Assembly: GCA_027922465.2 (NCBI GenBank)
Contig: BQMF02000612.1
Span: 62,001 to 126,000 of the forward strand
Origin: Turritopsis dohrnii
Lineage: Eukaryota; Cnidaria; Hydrozoa; Anthoathecata; Oceaniidae
Reading direction: 5' to 3'
Length of the DNA stretch: 64,000 nucleotides
Shown: piece by piece, positions 22,541 through 34,029 of the stretch
Layout of the letters: every line of letters begins with the position of its first letter
Numbering within the stretch: position 1 is the stretch's first letter
Program-made: the position numbers and the translations under genes
Notes under the pieces: generated by a model
Seen by the model: only the letters and a program-made list of their open reading frames with translations
The model's database searches: none
Told to the model about the DNA's origin: nothing

Positions 22541-23044
22541 CACCAAGTCTGCACAAAACGACCGTGGGACCTTCGAATTAGACCCAGTTCAACATGGATT
22601 CGCTAGAAAACATTGTTGCAGCTTTTGATAGCAATAATGAAGTATTAATTAGGAAATTTTGAATTCAGTTAATACATCTGTTGAAAACTGACTTCAAAAT
22701 CTCGGAAAAGCATTTTTTTCGAGTTATGTCTCTTCTTTTGCTTTTGCAAAATGAAAACATTGTGTCTGATTTAAATCAAGTGTTTTATTTTATGTATTAT
22801 AAATGATTAGCATGGATTATTAGCACCATAATTCGTTGACCATAACTATGACGACAGTTATTTATTAGCTCAGCTATGTATATATAAGTTTGTTTGTGTC
22901 AACTGAACCGAAGCCTATTTTTTATCGATTAATTAATGATGTATATAAATATTTTTGGTATCTGTTTCTGTTAACCAAAAATGCATCTGTAAATGTTATG
23001 AAATTACGTTTGAATGACTGAGTTTATAATACACAAAGTCATTG

Positions 23045-23263
23045 TTATTTTTCTGAGTTGTTTTGCGTAGACAGCTGCATGGTTTTTTTAGCACCAGTAT
23101 CTCTACCTGGTAACTTATGTGTACAGTTCAGCATACTTTTTCTTAGTTCGAGATGACTGTCTGGTTTTGAATTTAAGAACTTTAAAAGGATCCTGTGTCC
23201 AAAATGGTATGAAGCAATACGATAGAGCTCAAAAAGCCTCTTGTTAGTATAACTTACTTCCAT
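23045..23263 (-). CDS. 72-codon ORF inside the hAT-like element
   Basis: Opens with MEVSYTNKRLFELYRIASYH and is rich in charged residues, with balanced codon use for an AT-rich genome. No family recognised. A TACTAAC branch-point-like motif overlaps its first codons, so it could instead be the end of a spliced exon. It may be an eroded piece of the element's own gene or captured sequence. Confidence 0.2.
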   Translation of the reverse strand: MEVSYTNKRLFELYRIASYHFGHRILLKFLNSKPDSHLELRKSMLNCTHKLPGRDTGAKKTMQLSTQNNSEK

Positions 23264-24625
23264 TTTCTGAGATATGTATTTAATTTTTGAAATCTTGCAT
23301 TCATTTTATGCAATGCATATTTTATGATGTATATAATAAGATAGCATATAGGCTAAACTTCTCATCGCAAGTTATCATTAATACAATATCTTTTTAATTC
23401 ACTATAGAGAGAAAGGGCTTTCACTCTGAGTGAGTGACAAGAAAATGAAGTTATAATATATTGAGAGTTTATACACATAAACAAAGAATAAAAATCTTAT
23501 TACATCATAATTATGCATTGTATCATTTTATGATTTTTAAATCAAAATATCTGGCCAAGGAAACAGAATTTCAAACTAACTATAAATTATAAGACTTCTG
23601 AAACAACTTTGTGCATTCTATCATCCCTCGAAATGTCATTTTGGATGCAGGAATACTTTAACATCTTTGGATATGTATATTCTTACATTTTACAAAAACC
23701 ACCTACAATACGTTATGTCTTCTTTTTAAAAAGGTAATTTACATAATGTTTTAGTTTGACTTCTTGTTTCCTATGCTACATAAGATTCTGGAAAAAATGC
23801 TGTAGCTCTTATTAAAGAGGAAGCAGTACATAGTTTATCTGTTGTTGTGTAGTTTTATTGGGTTCTTGGACTTGTCTCAGGGATTTCTGGAAACACCATC
23901 TTTTTTTTATTGTCGTTGACATTAATTATTTAACCATTGATCAATTTTAGGGTAGGGTATACTATTTATATAATTTGATGAACGCCTAGTGCAGAAATCT
24001 GTTATTTTATTTTGCTGCTGGATAATGATCAACTTTGATGTCTCTAACTTTGATTTTGGTCATTTTACTCTATTTCTTAACATAATTCCTTTTCTTTTCT
24101 TTCTATCTGACCATCTTGACCAATACATAGATAAAATATCTTGTATTTATCTGAGTGCTCCAATCTATCATGATATAGGTGATTGAAAATTTAGTTATTT
24201 GATTCATTATAAGTATGTTTTCATTTGGTGGATTCTTCCTGTTCATGTACAAGCAATCAAGAAAATGAAGAAGACAACAGATGAAGTAATTTATTGGTTA
24301 TTTTCTTAACCTCCAATCTGGCAGAAAATAGTATTTTGGCCTACATAACGTAGTTCAATACATTCTATTCATTCTCAATTAGTTTTCTTTTGTTTATTTC
24401 CCTTATTCCATTAGTGCAACAATACAGGCTTGCATTATAACACTCCTTATGTTAGGACGAATGAATTCGTGTTAATATTTTTTACATTTCGAAAAGTATG
24501 CACTAGATTGGGCGTAAACTGGCGTAAATTTCATCGATTGCGCCCTTATGTGTGTTAGCAAAAAAAATTTGCCTAACCCTTAAAAAATCCTAGATCCGCC
24601 CCTGCACGTGATCAATTGTGTTTAT

Positions 24626-24790
24626 CAGTGGCGGATCTAGAGGTATGCCGAAATTTGTGTAGGAGAACTTTGACATAATTTTTGAATTCAATTCATATTA
24701 CCAATGGGATTATTTGAACGCTTTTCTTTTATGGTTAGATTGCTAACACTCTCCTACACAAATTTCGACATACCTCTAGATCCGCTACTG
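24626..24790. mobile_element. 165-bp CAGTGGCGGATC miniature element
   Basis: Almost pure inverted repeat: about 50 bp at each end (CAGTGGCGGATCTAGAGG...) with only short divergent middle sequence. Flanked by TTTAT at 24621-24625 and, after one extra A, at 24792-24796. Same terminal signature as 22045-24604 and 31689-31842. Confidence 0.7.
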
Positions 24791-24984
24791 ATTTATTATA
24801 TATTTCTTCATATGGCGAAATACATGTTCAAACGGGCATTTCCTTCTTTGTCTTTCTTAGCCGCAGGTCAGTATTGGACTTTGGCCCAGCCAAGAGCAGA
24901 AGCAGGTTTTCAGTGAAGTGGTGCACCATTTTTATCAGTCAGTGCAATTGCACAGCGGAAGATTTTTGCTATTGCACATTTGTA

Positions 24985-25068
24985 TTGAACCACATGAAAG
25001 AGATACGGAAATGAATAAAAAAGTCATTATCTGGCTAATAAAAATATACGAGTACGATCTCCTTTTGT
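24985..25068 (+). mobile_element. Fragment of the CATGGAGG TIR element
   Basis: Matches the right end of 20755-21472 (gtcattatctg.ataata.aaaata...gttc..tctcctt.tgtttt), then joins Helitron sequence. Truncated copy. Confidence 0.55.
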
Positions 25069-25102
25069 TTTTGAAGAGCTCGAAAAACTATTCAAAAAAA
25101 TG
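25069..25102 (-). mobile_element. Helitron copy, left part
   Basis: gaagagctcgaaaaactattcaaaaaaatg, the internal block of family A, interrupted after ATG by the element 25103-29975. It continues at 29976. Confidence 0.7.
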
Positions 25103-25201
25103 CCCAGCAGGCATTTCAACGTTGTATCAACGTTGGTTGGAAGTTGCAACGTTGGATAACGTTATAACAACGTTGCGGCAACGTTGGAATTCCAACGTTA
25201 A

Positions 25202-25405
25202 ACAACATTAGAATAACGTTGAAGTAACGTTGGAATTCCAACGTTGGATAAGCGACATTAGAATAACGTTGAAGTAACGTTGGAATTCTAACGTTGGATA
25301 AGCGACATTAGAATAACGTTGAAGTAAAGTTGGAATTTTAACGTTGGATAAATGACATTAGAATAACGTTGAAGTAATGTTGGTTTTCTGATGTTGATCA
25401 AACAA
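25202..25405 (+). repeat. 50-bp tandem units in the AACGTT end
   Basis: About four units beginning acattagaataacgttgaag, each with several AACGTT-like sites and progressively more divergent to the right. Confidence 0.75.
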
Positions 25406-26765
25406 CGTTAGATCAACGTTCGTTTTAGTCATGGTCGAATACTTGTGTCTTTTTACTCCCTGAAAGACTTTCGAGAGGGTAGAGATTTCGTGTCTATAAG
25501 ATGAGTGGAAGAGGGCAAGGCAAGCTGATCTCTTTTTGAAAAAAACATTTCCTGTTTTTATCACATATTTTCATTGTCTATATTTCTATAAGGACATATT
25601 TTTTGCTTGTACATCTATCCCTTAACTTTCTATATCTTTACATTTTGTTTTTATGGTTGTTGATGTACTTTTCGATATGCGCGCGGTTTTTTGGTTGTTT
25701 TCCCACCAAATCATGAAATAATCCAATGAAATTGAATTGCACACGCACTTCAGAAAGATTCACCAAGCGGCAAGGCCATGAATGTGTGGTATGTATCTTT
25801 TGTAAATTTTGTTTCAAATTAAAAATTGATGTTGAATATGCTAGGAGAGCTATTGTTGTCGGTGTTTAGCAGGTTGCTGTGTTTCATTATAAAAGAAAAC
25901 ACAAAACAAAAACATAAAGTATATGTTTTCCATATCGATGAATCCTAGTTAATTATAATTAATTACGTTTTGTTGGTGGTATCTGATTACAAACATTTGA
26001 CATTTTAGAGAATTTTTGAAATTTGAATTTGCTTGCACTAAGATTCTTATACACTTAAGAATGTTTTTCAGAAAAAGAGATATTGCAATGTTAATGAAAA
26101 AGTATCAGAAAAACTGGAAATATACCTTGAAATTGCTGTAATTTTGAGAAGAATAGACCTGAAGTAGAGAAACTTTTACAAAAAGAAAATTCCACTACAG
26201 TAATTTTTATGTTTTAGTTGTCGTCACTGTGTATATTTTAGATCAAATTTTAACAGGATTCATAAAAACATGCAATATTTCCCTATAAAGTTGTGAAATT
26301 TTATTATTGCGTGTACATTGGATAACCATAAGAAAAATATATCATTTTAAATAAATACATTGTATAACTATCATCCATCTGATACTCAGGTAGATTTTGT
26401 CCTTAAAGCAGGAGAGAATTGAGTTTAACACCACAAAAGAACTTTTTTGTACCTATTATAAATTGAAGATGTTCATGGTCAAATTATAAGATTTCCCTTA
26501 CAATTTTTGAGACCGAAATGCGACTTATATTTCATATTATACAACTGAGTATTTTTTTGCGCAACACAACAACTACAGTCACTTTTAATCGAAATTTTTC
26601 GATCGAAAATTTTAGAGGAGAACAATTTCTGCTACAAATATTTCGATTATAGAATTCTACATAAAAACTTAAACTTACTTAGCTGGTTTTCATATTCAAT
26701 GGGAGATTAACAATACAGCAGTTAGTTCGAAAGCAACCACAAGTAGAAACCGTCTGCTATAATTA

Positions 26766-26810
26766 TTTTTTCTAAATTGTTCGAAATCCTGTCGAACAAT
26801 TTAGAAAAAA
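26766..26810. repeat. Perfect 19-bp hairpin
   Basis: TTTTTTCTAAATTGTTCGA, a 7-base loop, then its exact reverse complement. It is inside the CCCAGCAGG element, upstream of the possible terminal exon. Confidence 0.7.
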
Positions 26811-26986
26811 GTGGGCAAAAACGTAAGGCGGTCAAAAAAGAATCCTTTGAAGAAACTAATTTATATGATGCGATTACAAGTGAGATTCATTAACTTGATT
26901 TAAAGTATAAGAGAAGGTTAAAATAATTATCGATCTGAATGACCATATGAATTGGACTGCATCACTTAAAAGTACTTTTATTTTAG

Positions 26987-27183
26987 CCGCTGTAATGGAT
27001 ACTTTCAAGAAAGTTACCAAAGCAAAGGTTCATCTTGTGATTATGGACCAGCTGAAATATGCACCAGACTGCATGGACGGTGGAGGCCGAAAGACACGGG
27101 AATCCATCTCAGATAAGGCTGCAAATGATGAAGGAGACGACACGGGAAATGACATCGACGACGACGACTTACAACATGATTAA
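26987..27183 (+). CDS. Possible terminal exon within the CCCAGCAGG element
   Basis: After the acceptor cttttattttag, 64 codons run to TAA. The frame starts AVMDTFKKVTKAKVHLVIMD and ends in a strongly acidic tail (GDDTGNDIDDDD). Codon use looks genic and the acceptor has a good T-run. No family recognised and no upstream exon found. It could be the end of the element's transposase gene. Confidence 0.35.
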
Positions 27184-27993
27184 ATTTTATCTATTTATTT
27201 AAGTAGTTATTGTATGATGTGGAAAGATATTAATTAAGTGTTATTGTGAATATGTTCTTATAATAAGACAAAAGAATTTCAGCGTGACAATAAGATTGTT
27301 TTTTGTGTGTCGGTTAGTTCCTTCGGTTAGCCGCTATCCACTTTGTTAAAGATGAAAATCTGTGTCAATAACAACATTAAATTACGAATCATCTACTCGG
27401 CTACCAGTTCAGACAATAAAGTGAAACGAAGCTATTTTTATCTGAATTTTAGCATTATCAACGTTGAAACAACGTTGAAACAACGTTATTCGACGTTGTT
27501 TCAACGTTGCTATAACCCAGTGGGCACAAGGACGTCCAAATGACGTCCAAATGACGTCTTTTTAGGACCTTAGGACGTCCACTTTGGACGACCAGAGGAC
27601 GTCCAAAACACGTACCAAATGAAACGCTTTTCGTCCACGTCTGCAGAGGACGTCGTATGGACGTCGTTTTTTCCACAAAATTGACCGTCCAGAGGACGTC
27701 CATTGGGATAAGAAAAAGCTCTTCACAGGATGGAGATTGAATAGAGAATTGAAAAAAGCATGTCCATTCCATGTTTTTAAATTGTATTTACAGATTATAA
27801 TCATGAATCGTAAAAATTTACATTGTTTTCCGCGTTCGTGTTCATCATCTTCTAGATGTGCCTTTTACTTTTCTCCCTTTTCAAAAGGTCACTAATTAAC
27901 GTGTCGATTCCGTTCTTGTGATGTCATTCAGTCAATGCGCCTGGAATACAAAAGTATGATTCAGTTATAATACACGCTTATGTCAATCATAAA

Positions 27994-28054
27994 CCCAGTG
28001 GGCACAAGGACGTCCAAATGACGTCCAAATGACGTCTTTTTAGGACCTTAGGCC
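27994..28054 (+). repeat. Second, truncated left end of the GACGTC element
   Basis: About 60 bp identical or nearly so to 27516-27576, ending abruptly in a T-run. Only one right end exists, so this is a truncated or recombined copy. Confidence 0.7.
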
Positions 28055-28397
28055 GTTTTTTTTTTTAAAGAAATTAATGATTTTGGTATCTCATAGATGG
28101 TAAAGGTAACAAAGAAACTCAATATATAAATTTAATATACCAGAAAGAGAATTCTGTGAAGAAAATAAACTGTCACTTGTGTCCAAAGTCAGCACAAGCC
28201 GGTGTTTCAGAGGCTAGATGAGCCAGTCTTTTTAGTGATGAAATTTGTTCTAAATATATGAAGTGTGATACACAAATAAATAATATAAGGCAAGCAAAAT
28301 CACTCCTGTTTTAAAGCAGATGTATCATAAATTAGATTCACTGTTCAATATAAACAAAACTTATGCTGGTGCTGCTGGTATAAAGTAATTATGCTTT

Positions 28398-28792
28398 CTA
28401 CTCCAGTAAGTAATAGCTAAAGTCTGGGTACAGATTGAAGGTGGTATTCAGTAAAAAAGAATAATTACGTAAGTCATCTTGATGGTTTCTGTCTTCAACC
28501 GTCGAATCATCATCTTTTACAGGGCTAAGTCTTTTCAAAGATTTCTGCATGGTCTTCTTCACCTAAATTTTGAAATTTAAACGTAAGCTATGCTCCTTAG
28601 AAATTTGCTTTACGTAATTCATCATACACTTATGACAACTTACCGGATTCCTCCTCGTGGTTGAAATATTTATCATCTGTTCAGCTTCGTCTTTTGATCC
28701 GATTTCCAGGAGAGTTTCCAACAGCTCATATTTTCGCAAGTCTTCAGATGGAGTTGACCAGTGAGAGAGACAGTAAGCTACTGGCTTTGGAC
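28398..28792 (-). CDS. Two-exon fragment of an unrecognised gene
   Basis: Minus-strand exons 28792-28644 and 28562-28398 are joined by a GT/AG intron in phase 0 (donor GTAAGT). The upstream exon begins in phase 1 after a good acceptor, so at least one more exon should lie beyond 28800, but I could not find it. The two give about 103 residues ending in a stop at 28398: GPKPVAYCLSHWSTPSEDLR..., then an ELLETLLEIGSKDEAEQM helix, a basic run and an acidic region. I do not recognise the family. It lies wholly inside a TIR transposon, so it is either a piece of that element's gene or a captured host fragment. Confidence 0.55.
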
Positions 28793-29975
28793 CTTTAAGA
28801 GAGTAGATTTTTGTTACATGTGGTTAATGATTACTTCAATATTAAAGCGTGTGTACAGATGTGTTGCCCAGAATCATATTGGTTATTAATTAAAATATTT
28901 ATGATATGCTTTTACTGAGGTGTAAAGTTTAAATCTTTTAAAATCTTTTGATGGCACAGTTTGTCATACTCTGTAAACTTTTTGTAGTACAAAAAGAAAG
29001 CAACCAAAGAACTTTTGCTTACAGCACAGAATATTGACTTACATTATATGGTGTATGTTGTAATAGTTGTTGGCAGTTCGTCTATCAGTTCGCCTATCCA
29101 ATGTTTTCTTCTGATGTAACGGTAGAATCTTGATGGTAGAATCTTGATCTTGATGGAATGTTTTATATCGAACGTCAAAACTAGACGGGGGTGTATTTAC
29201 AAAGCTATTTCACTCATCAGAAAAGTTTTCATTAGATATTGAATTTAATTGAAAAAAATTCAAATAAACAAAATAGGTAAAATTTGTGCACGATAAAACA
29301 CGATATTTATCACGTTTAAAACCAAGTTATATGACCAGATTTAGTATTCTGACCCCCGTATTTTATTTTAGTTTACGCACAATACGTGGAACGTTCGCAC
29401 GGACATTCTACATAATCAAACTGAACCAACGAAAACTGAACTCTCTCTATCTCGAACTCGCAAGAAACCAGCAAATTTGTTCGAGTTAGAGAAAGTTAGA
29501 GATAAAGAAGTAAAAAATAGATTAGATTGTAGTTTACTAAACTACACTCTATCCCGAAATTCTCCCTACCTCGAACGAAAATTTCGATATTAGAGTCAAC
29601 TGTACACGATGATGTTTGTGTAGCAAGTGATTTGAGTACAACTGCCGATCGAGTTTTAAAATTAAATTTTAACTTTTAGATTAAAAATAGAAGACAAACT
29701 CAGACGTCGAATGGACGTCTATTGATGACCTTGGACTAAAATAGACGTCCATTGGACGTCTTCAAGCGTACGTGGACGTTAGGACGAAATTAGTACGTCC
29801 GCTGGACGTCCGATGGACGACCTGTGCCCACTGGGAACGTTGTAATCTGACGTGGTTTCAACGTTGAAAATCTGACGTCGGATTTTGTTTCATTTTCAAC
29901 TGTGAATCAACGTTTGTTCAACGTTGGACATCAACTTCAACACAACGTTGATACAACGTTGAAATGCCTGCTGGG

Positions 29976-30190
29976 TGTATAGGATTGCATCGCTACGTTC
30001 AACCGTTTCAGAGATATTGTCGATCAAAAATTTTCATGACGTCATAGCTGAATCAATAAAAATTATTTTGACCCAAAGCCTTTGTCACTCTATCGCCTGT
30101 ATCGTCGACCCCAACAAACGTCAGTTCTCCCCATCGGTTAGTGAGAATTTTCCCCATAAATGCCCGTCCGATTGGGGATGCAATTTCTTT
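29976..30190 (-). mobile_element. Helitron copy, right part
   Basis: tgtataggattgcatcgctacg onward matches the internal Helitron block up to ggggatgcaat. Together with 25069-25102 it forms one copy split by the nested transposons. Confidence 0.75.
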
Positions 30191-31688
30191 TTTTTTTTTT
30201 GCCACAACCTCCGCCTTATTTGTGTCTTATTCACCCACTACTTTACTTTATATATCTACAGTTTCGGCGCCTATGTAATAGTAATACAATTTACATATTT
30301 ACATATAAGACTAGCATGTAGCTTTAGCTAAAAATGCCCCCGCGCTCAAGCATTCCAATTTGTACACGCAGCAAGCTATACATTGCAAGCCTATACAACG
30401 GAAACAAAAACAAACAAAGTCTTGTTACTTTTTGTTATCTCTTAGTCCTATGTCACACTGATGCTAATATACCTTTCAAAAAGTGTAAATAAGGCTTAAC
30501 AAGTAATATCAGAAAGTATTTGCTACAAACAAAAGAAATGTGTGAACTAAAACCATGGATACGTATTTTTATACTCAAAATAAGATTAAGATTTTTAAAA
30601 GAAATTCTGTAAGAGCCAAAAGAAAGAAAAACTTTTTCAAAAAAAAAAAAAAATTAAAGCGAAAAATCCTTAGAAATCAGCGTTTCAAACTTTGATTCGA
30701 AACAAAAAATAGCCAAAGTTTATAAAAAAAAAAACAAGAAAAAAATATAAAAATGTTTTATTGATCAAGATCTTTGGAGGACAGAAAGAAGAAAAACACG
30801 AACGACAATTTGTAGGCTTTCTTGCATACACAGAAATCCAATTTAAATCTTCGAGTCACCCAACTCAAAAAATTGGTCACTTTTCTTTCTTTCTCCAATT
30901 AAAATCTTTTTAAGGCAAGATCCACCAAAAATCAGTGCATTGAATAAAATTTATTGAATGAAAGATTTAGAGCTAAAACATATACAAAAATGGTGCACAA
31001 AATTCCAGATTTGAAGCTGTGCTTTAAAATCCTTGTCGTTCACTTCACAAAAACAACACAAAAGTAATATGAAAAATGTCTAAGCAATTTTAGCATACGA
31101 ACTTCCTAAATAACATAGTATAATGTAATAATAAATTAGGAAAATAAACATTCTGTCTCCCACCTACGGTGTCATGCTTTGACATGAAAAAAAAAGCAAA
31201 GTCAGCTAATAATTGTATACCACCGTGTAACGTCAACATGAAAGTTGGAGGATGATGATGAAGATGATGAACAAAATCGAAAACTGACTTTCGCCTATCT
31301 CGTGAAACTACTATGCCTCCTCGCTCGCTTACGCTCGCTGCGGGGGCAATTATAACATTGTTATTTTCCTATTTATTTCTCCATCATCGACTTTTCTGCG
31401 ATAATTTTCAAGTCGGTATCAGATAACGAATCTACTACTTGAAGCCCTTTTCGTATCCCTCTTGATTTCCTGATACAAATGAGCTGCGATCTTAGCAGAT
31501 TAAAACTGAGTTTTGTTCTTAATCTACTTTTGGTGACACTCGGCTGTTCTCTCTTTTTTCAGCAAGCATTTCTGCGAGTCTGTTATAGAACGACTGACAT
31601 TCCCTTGACATTTCTCCGAACCATGTGAATACCAGTGGTGTAAATGATCCGTGATCGACATGATTTATTCGGTTCACATAGCAACGCC
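30191..31688. other. No supported gene
   Basis: AT-rich with A- and T-runs. Short C-rich/G-rich ends near 30335 and 31348 are inverted (TGCCCCCGC) but lack other support. A (GAT)n-like run lies near 31250. Confidence 0.3.
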
Positions 31689-31842
31689 CAGTGGCGGATC
31701 CAGGGTTAGGCAAAAAAAGTGGAGGAGTATAATTTCTTTTCAATGTTTAACTCTAATTAGTTAAAACGCACGCTTTTTTATTCTTTTCCTGATGACACAA
31801 CGCTTCTCCGCAAATTTTGCCTAAGCTCTAGATCCGCCTATG
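31689..31842. mobile_element. 154-bp CAGTGGCGGATC miniature element
   Basis: Ends CAGTGGCGGATCCAGGGTTAGG and ctaagctctagatccgcctatg, flanked by a perfect ACGCC duplication (31684-31688, 31843-31847). Confidence 0.7.
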
Positions 31843-32019
31843 ACGCCTTTTTTGTTATTCGTTGCTTCGATGAGCAGCTTTCAAGGTTTGGTTCAGATAG
31901 ACTTGGGCCTTTGAGTTGAAAACCTTTAAGTCAAAATATGCCATATGTCCCCTTATTCAAATCTTCGTGCTGCAACATGTACTCTCGCTTTGGCCGTTCA
32001 CTGACAGTTTTAGCGGAGT

Positions 32020-32250
32020 CATTGCGACTCCTGAAAGGGAGTCATTGAACAATGATAACCTAAGGGAGTAAATTAGATGATACAAAGAGCATCTTAAGGG
32101 AGTCATTTTGCTTCTAAGGGGTGTCAATTTCAATTTCCTTAAAATGACCACCTTAAAGAGAATCAATTTGACTCCTTTAAGTGATCATAAGTGAGGTAAG
32201 TTAAATGGCTCTTTATGGGAGTCATTTTGATGCTCGTCGGAGAGTCAAAT
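32020..32250. repeat. Iterated GGGAGTCATTTTG-like motif
   Basis: At least five variants of aagggagtcattttg, in both orientations (gactccctt-like), are spread over about 230 bp. Probably the repetitive end of an unclassified element. Confidence 0.4.
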
Positions 32251-32307
32251 CGAAAAACAAAGCCACTTTTTCGCACGTTTCAAAAAATTTTACGTAAGCA
32301 ATTCTTT

Positions 32308-32385
32308 AAATGAGAGTCTCAGATGTCACATAACGGTATAAAAGATTTTACACCTTTAAACAATAAAGATACGGTTATTAACTCT
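32308..32385 (+). repeat. Short dispersed repeat, partner at 18218-18295
   Basis: Same text block as 18218-18295 with scattered changes. Confidence 0.5.
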
Positions 32386-32745
32386 TAAAGGTACTTTCTT
32401 TGCTTTTTACTAAATAATTATTCTTTTCTATAGATATTTCCCTATATAACCACAAAAATTGTAAACTTATTTAATGCGACCATACGATCGCATTGAATAA
32501 AAAAAAACATCTGTAGCTAATTTATTAACTTCACTGGTTCACTGGTTTCATTGGTTACATATAGCTACGTATTTCATATAAGGAGGTATGTTGTTGTTGT
32601 GACTGACAGTTTCTTTCGCTTGTTTTCTTGTTCTTAAATAATCGGATATTATTATTCTATATGATAAGTTAGCTTGCTTGCTCCTTAAATTTCTTTTAAA
32701 GAACAACAAAACAACACTGATGATGCCCACAAAACAATGTTATAA

Positions 32746-33399
32746 CATGGACGTACAAAAAGAGAAGGACTCACAACTAATGCTAAAGCCTTTCATTTCT
32801 ATTATTAAAATCTATTCTGTCGGTATTTCTTTGATGTAATCCTCGCCTCGCATTTCACTGGATTTCCGTTCACATGGTCGAGTTTATACGATGCTTTAGG
32901 TTTAATCCGATGTGGAAAACCAATGAATTAAGAGAACGATTTGCAGATGCATCAGCAATATTCCTGAGTATCACAATACTTTCACTCAACCTTTTTTAAA
33001 AATGTTGAATTGGAATTAATATAAATTTCTCGGAGTTAGGAAGTATTTTGCGTATATAATTATGTGCAAAGATTCAGTACTTTGAAAGACGCCTGGGTGA
33101 TGCCTGGGAATATACAGAAAGAAGAATGCTTTTTCATTCAACTCTGAAAATTTCATGTTTGAGACTATAAGAAGTCATGAGGAATCAAAGTTTAAAACCT
33201 GGCTTCAAAATAATCATAAAATCTTTAAATTCATTTCTGGTTGGTTATTACGTTCATGGAAGCCAATGGAGACATGTATTTTTAACAGCACTTGAGGGAG
33301 TTTTAAAACTGCTTTTGTGAAAATTTCAATAAACCGAGGCGAGGTTTGTTTGAATAGATTTATAAAAGTTGTAAGTCCTTCCCTTTTTATACGTCCATG
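32746..33399. mobile_element. CATGGACG TIR element, copy 2
   Basis: Inverted ends CATGGACGTACAAAAAGAG / ...ccctttttatacgtccatg, flanked by GTTATAA on both sides. Related in ends and interior (gatgtaatcctcgcctcgcatttca) to 20755-21472. Confidence 0.65.
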
Positions 33400-33406
33400 G
33401 TTATAA

Positions 33407-34029
33407 GTACACTGTTTTTCTTTATCAGCAATAAACTTCAAATGAAAGTGTTTGGGGAAAAGCTTAATGATTTTGAATGATTAGCTACTATATTTTGGTT
33501 ACTTGTGACAACTTTACTTTTTACAGTATACTACTTTTTCTTTAGATTCTTATTATGAAATTTTCCTGTCAATTTGGTTGCTCTTATAAAACAGTAAATT
33601 ACAAATGGCTCGTGCAACATTTTTGGAGCTTTCATGCATTACAATGCACCTTCGCTATTCAATACAATATTATGGATGTGTATTAAAATTGTCAATGCAA
33701 TAATCTTGCTAGTGATAGCAGTGATGATGAAGATGTTGATGATCAGTTTTTTGAGCCGCACTGTTACATGAATGATGGTGATGGCATAGCAGATATTTTA
33801 ATTGAACTAAGAGAAGTTCATTATATTACTCAAAGTGCAATTTTTTTATTTGTAATAAAATTATTGGTATAGTTTCATTTGTAAACGTCATTATTAGGCT
33901 TTATGTGACGAAATTTTTGAAAAGTTTTATCTTAAGTTTTATCTTTTATCTTATTCAATTTTTCTTTGTGTTTCTTTGTATTCTCACTATTTTCGAGACA
34001 GAATTGACATTCATCTTGAATGAAATATT
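33407..34029. other. No supported gene
   Basis: AT-rich. An acidic frame of about 55 codons near 33690-33870 (ASDSSDDEDVDD...) lacks a start and any recognised domain, so it is not called. Confidence 0.3.

Larger units (their letters stand above)
22045..24604. mobile_element. 2.56-kb CAGGGGCGGATC element (hAT-like)
   Basis: Ends CAGGGGCGGATCCAGGGTTA and ...taggatcta-like TAGATCCGCCCCTG are inverted, and both carry a ttaggcaaa/tttgcctaa extension. Flanks are CACGC and CACGT, a 5-bp duplication with one change. Inside are three tandem units of about 65 bp and a 72-codon minus ORF but no recognisable transposase, so it is probably non-autonomous. CAG-type ends with 5-bp duplications recall the hAT5 group; that assignment is inference. 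Confidence 0.7.
27516..29835. mobile_element. Nested CCCAGTGGG...CCCACTGGG element with GACGTC arrays
   Basis: Inverted ends CCCAGTGGGCACA, followed on both sides by iterated GGACGTCC-type palindromes. It sits inside the AACGTT element with AA on both flanks (2-bp duplication). It carries the two-exon gene fragment at 28398-28792 and a second partial copy of its own left end at 27994-28054. Confidence 0.75.
25103..29975. mobile_element. CCCAGCAGG...CCTGCTGGG element with AACGTT arrays
   Basis: 33 identical inverted terminal bases (CCCAGCAGGCATTTCAACG...). Both ends consist of iterated AACGTT palindromes, including about four 50-bp tandem units at 25202-25405. The flanking Helitron text shows a 2-bp TG duplication when compared with sister copies. 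A second element (27516-29835) is nested in its right half. A possible terminal exon lies at 26987-27183. Confidence 0.8.

Noticed and set aside
25202..25405. CRISPR-like array
   Set aside because: The units are contiguous tandem repeats without unique spacers, inside a eukaryotic transposon end.
27458..27804. Overlapping minus ORFs of 104 and 80 codons
   Set aside because: They read through the iterated GACGTC/AACGTT ends; low-complexity artefact.
30335..31348. TGCCCCCGC...GCGGGGGCA as a TIR element
   Set aside because: Only 9 bp inverted, with no target duplication or internal support.
33690..33870. Acidic frame ASDSSDDEDVDD... as an N-terminal transposase exon
   Set aside because: No start, no domain, and ends in a hydrophobic chance tail.
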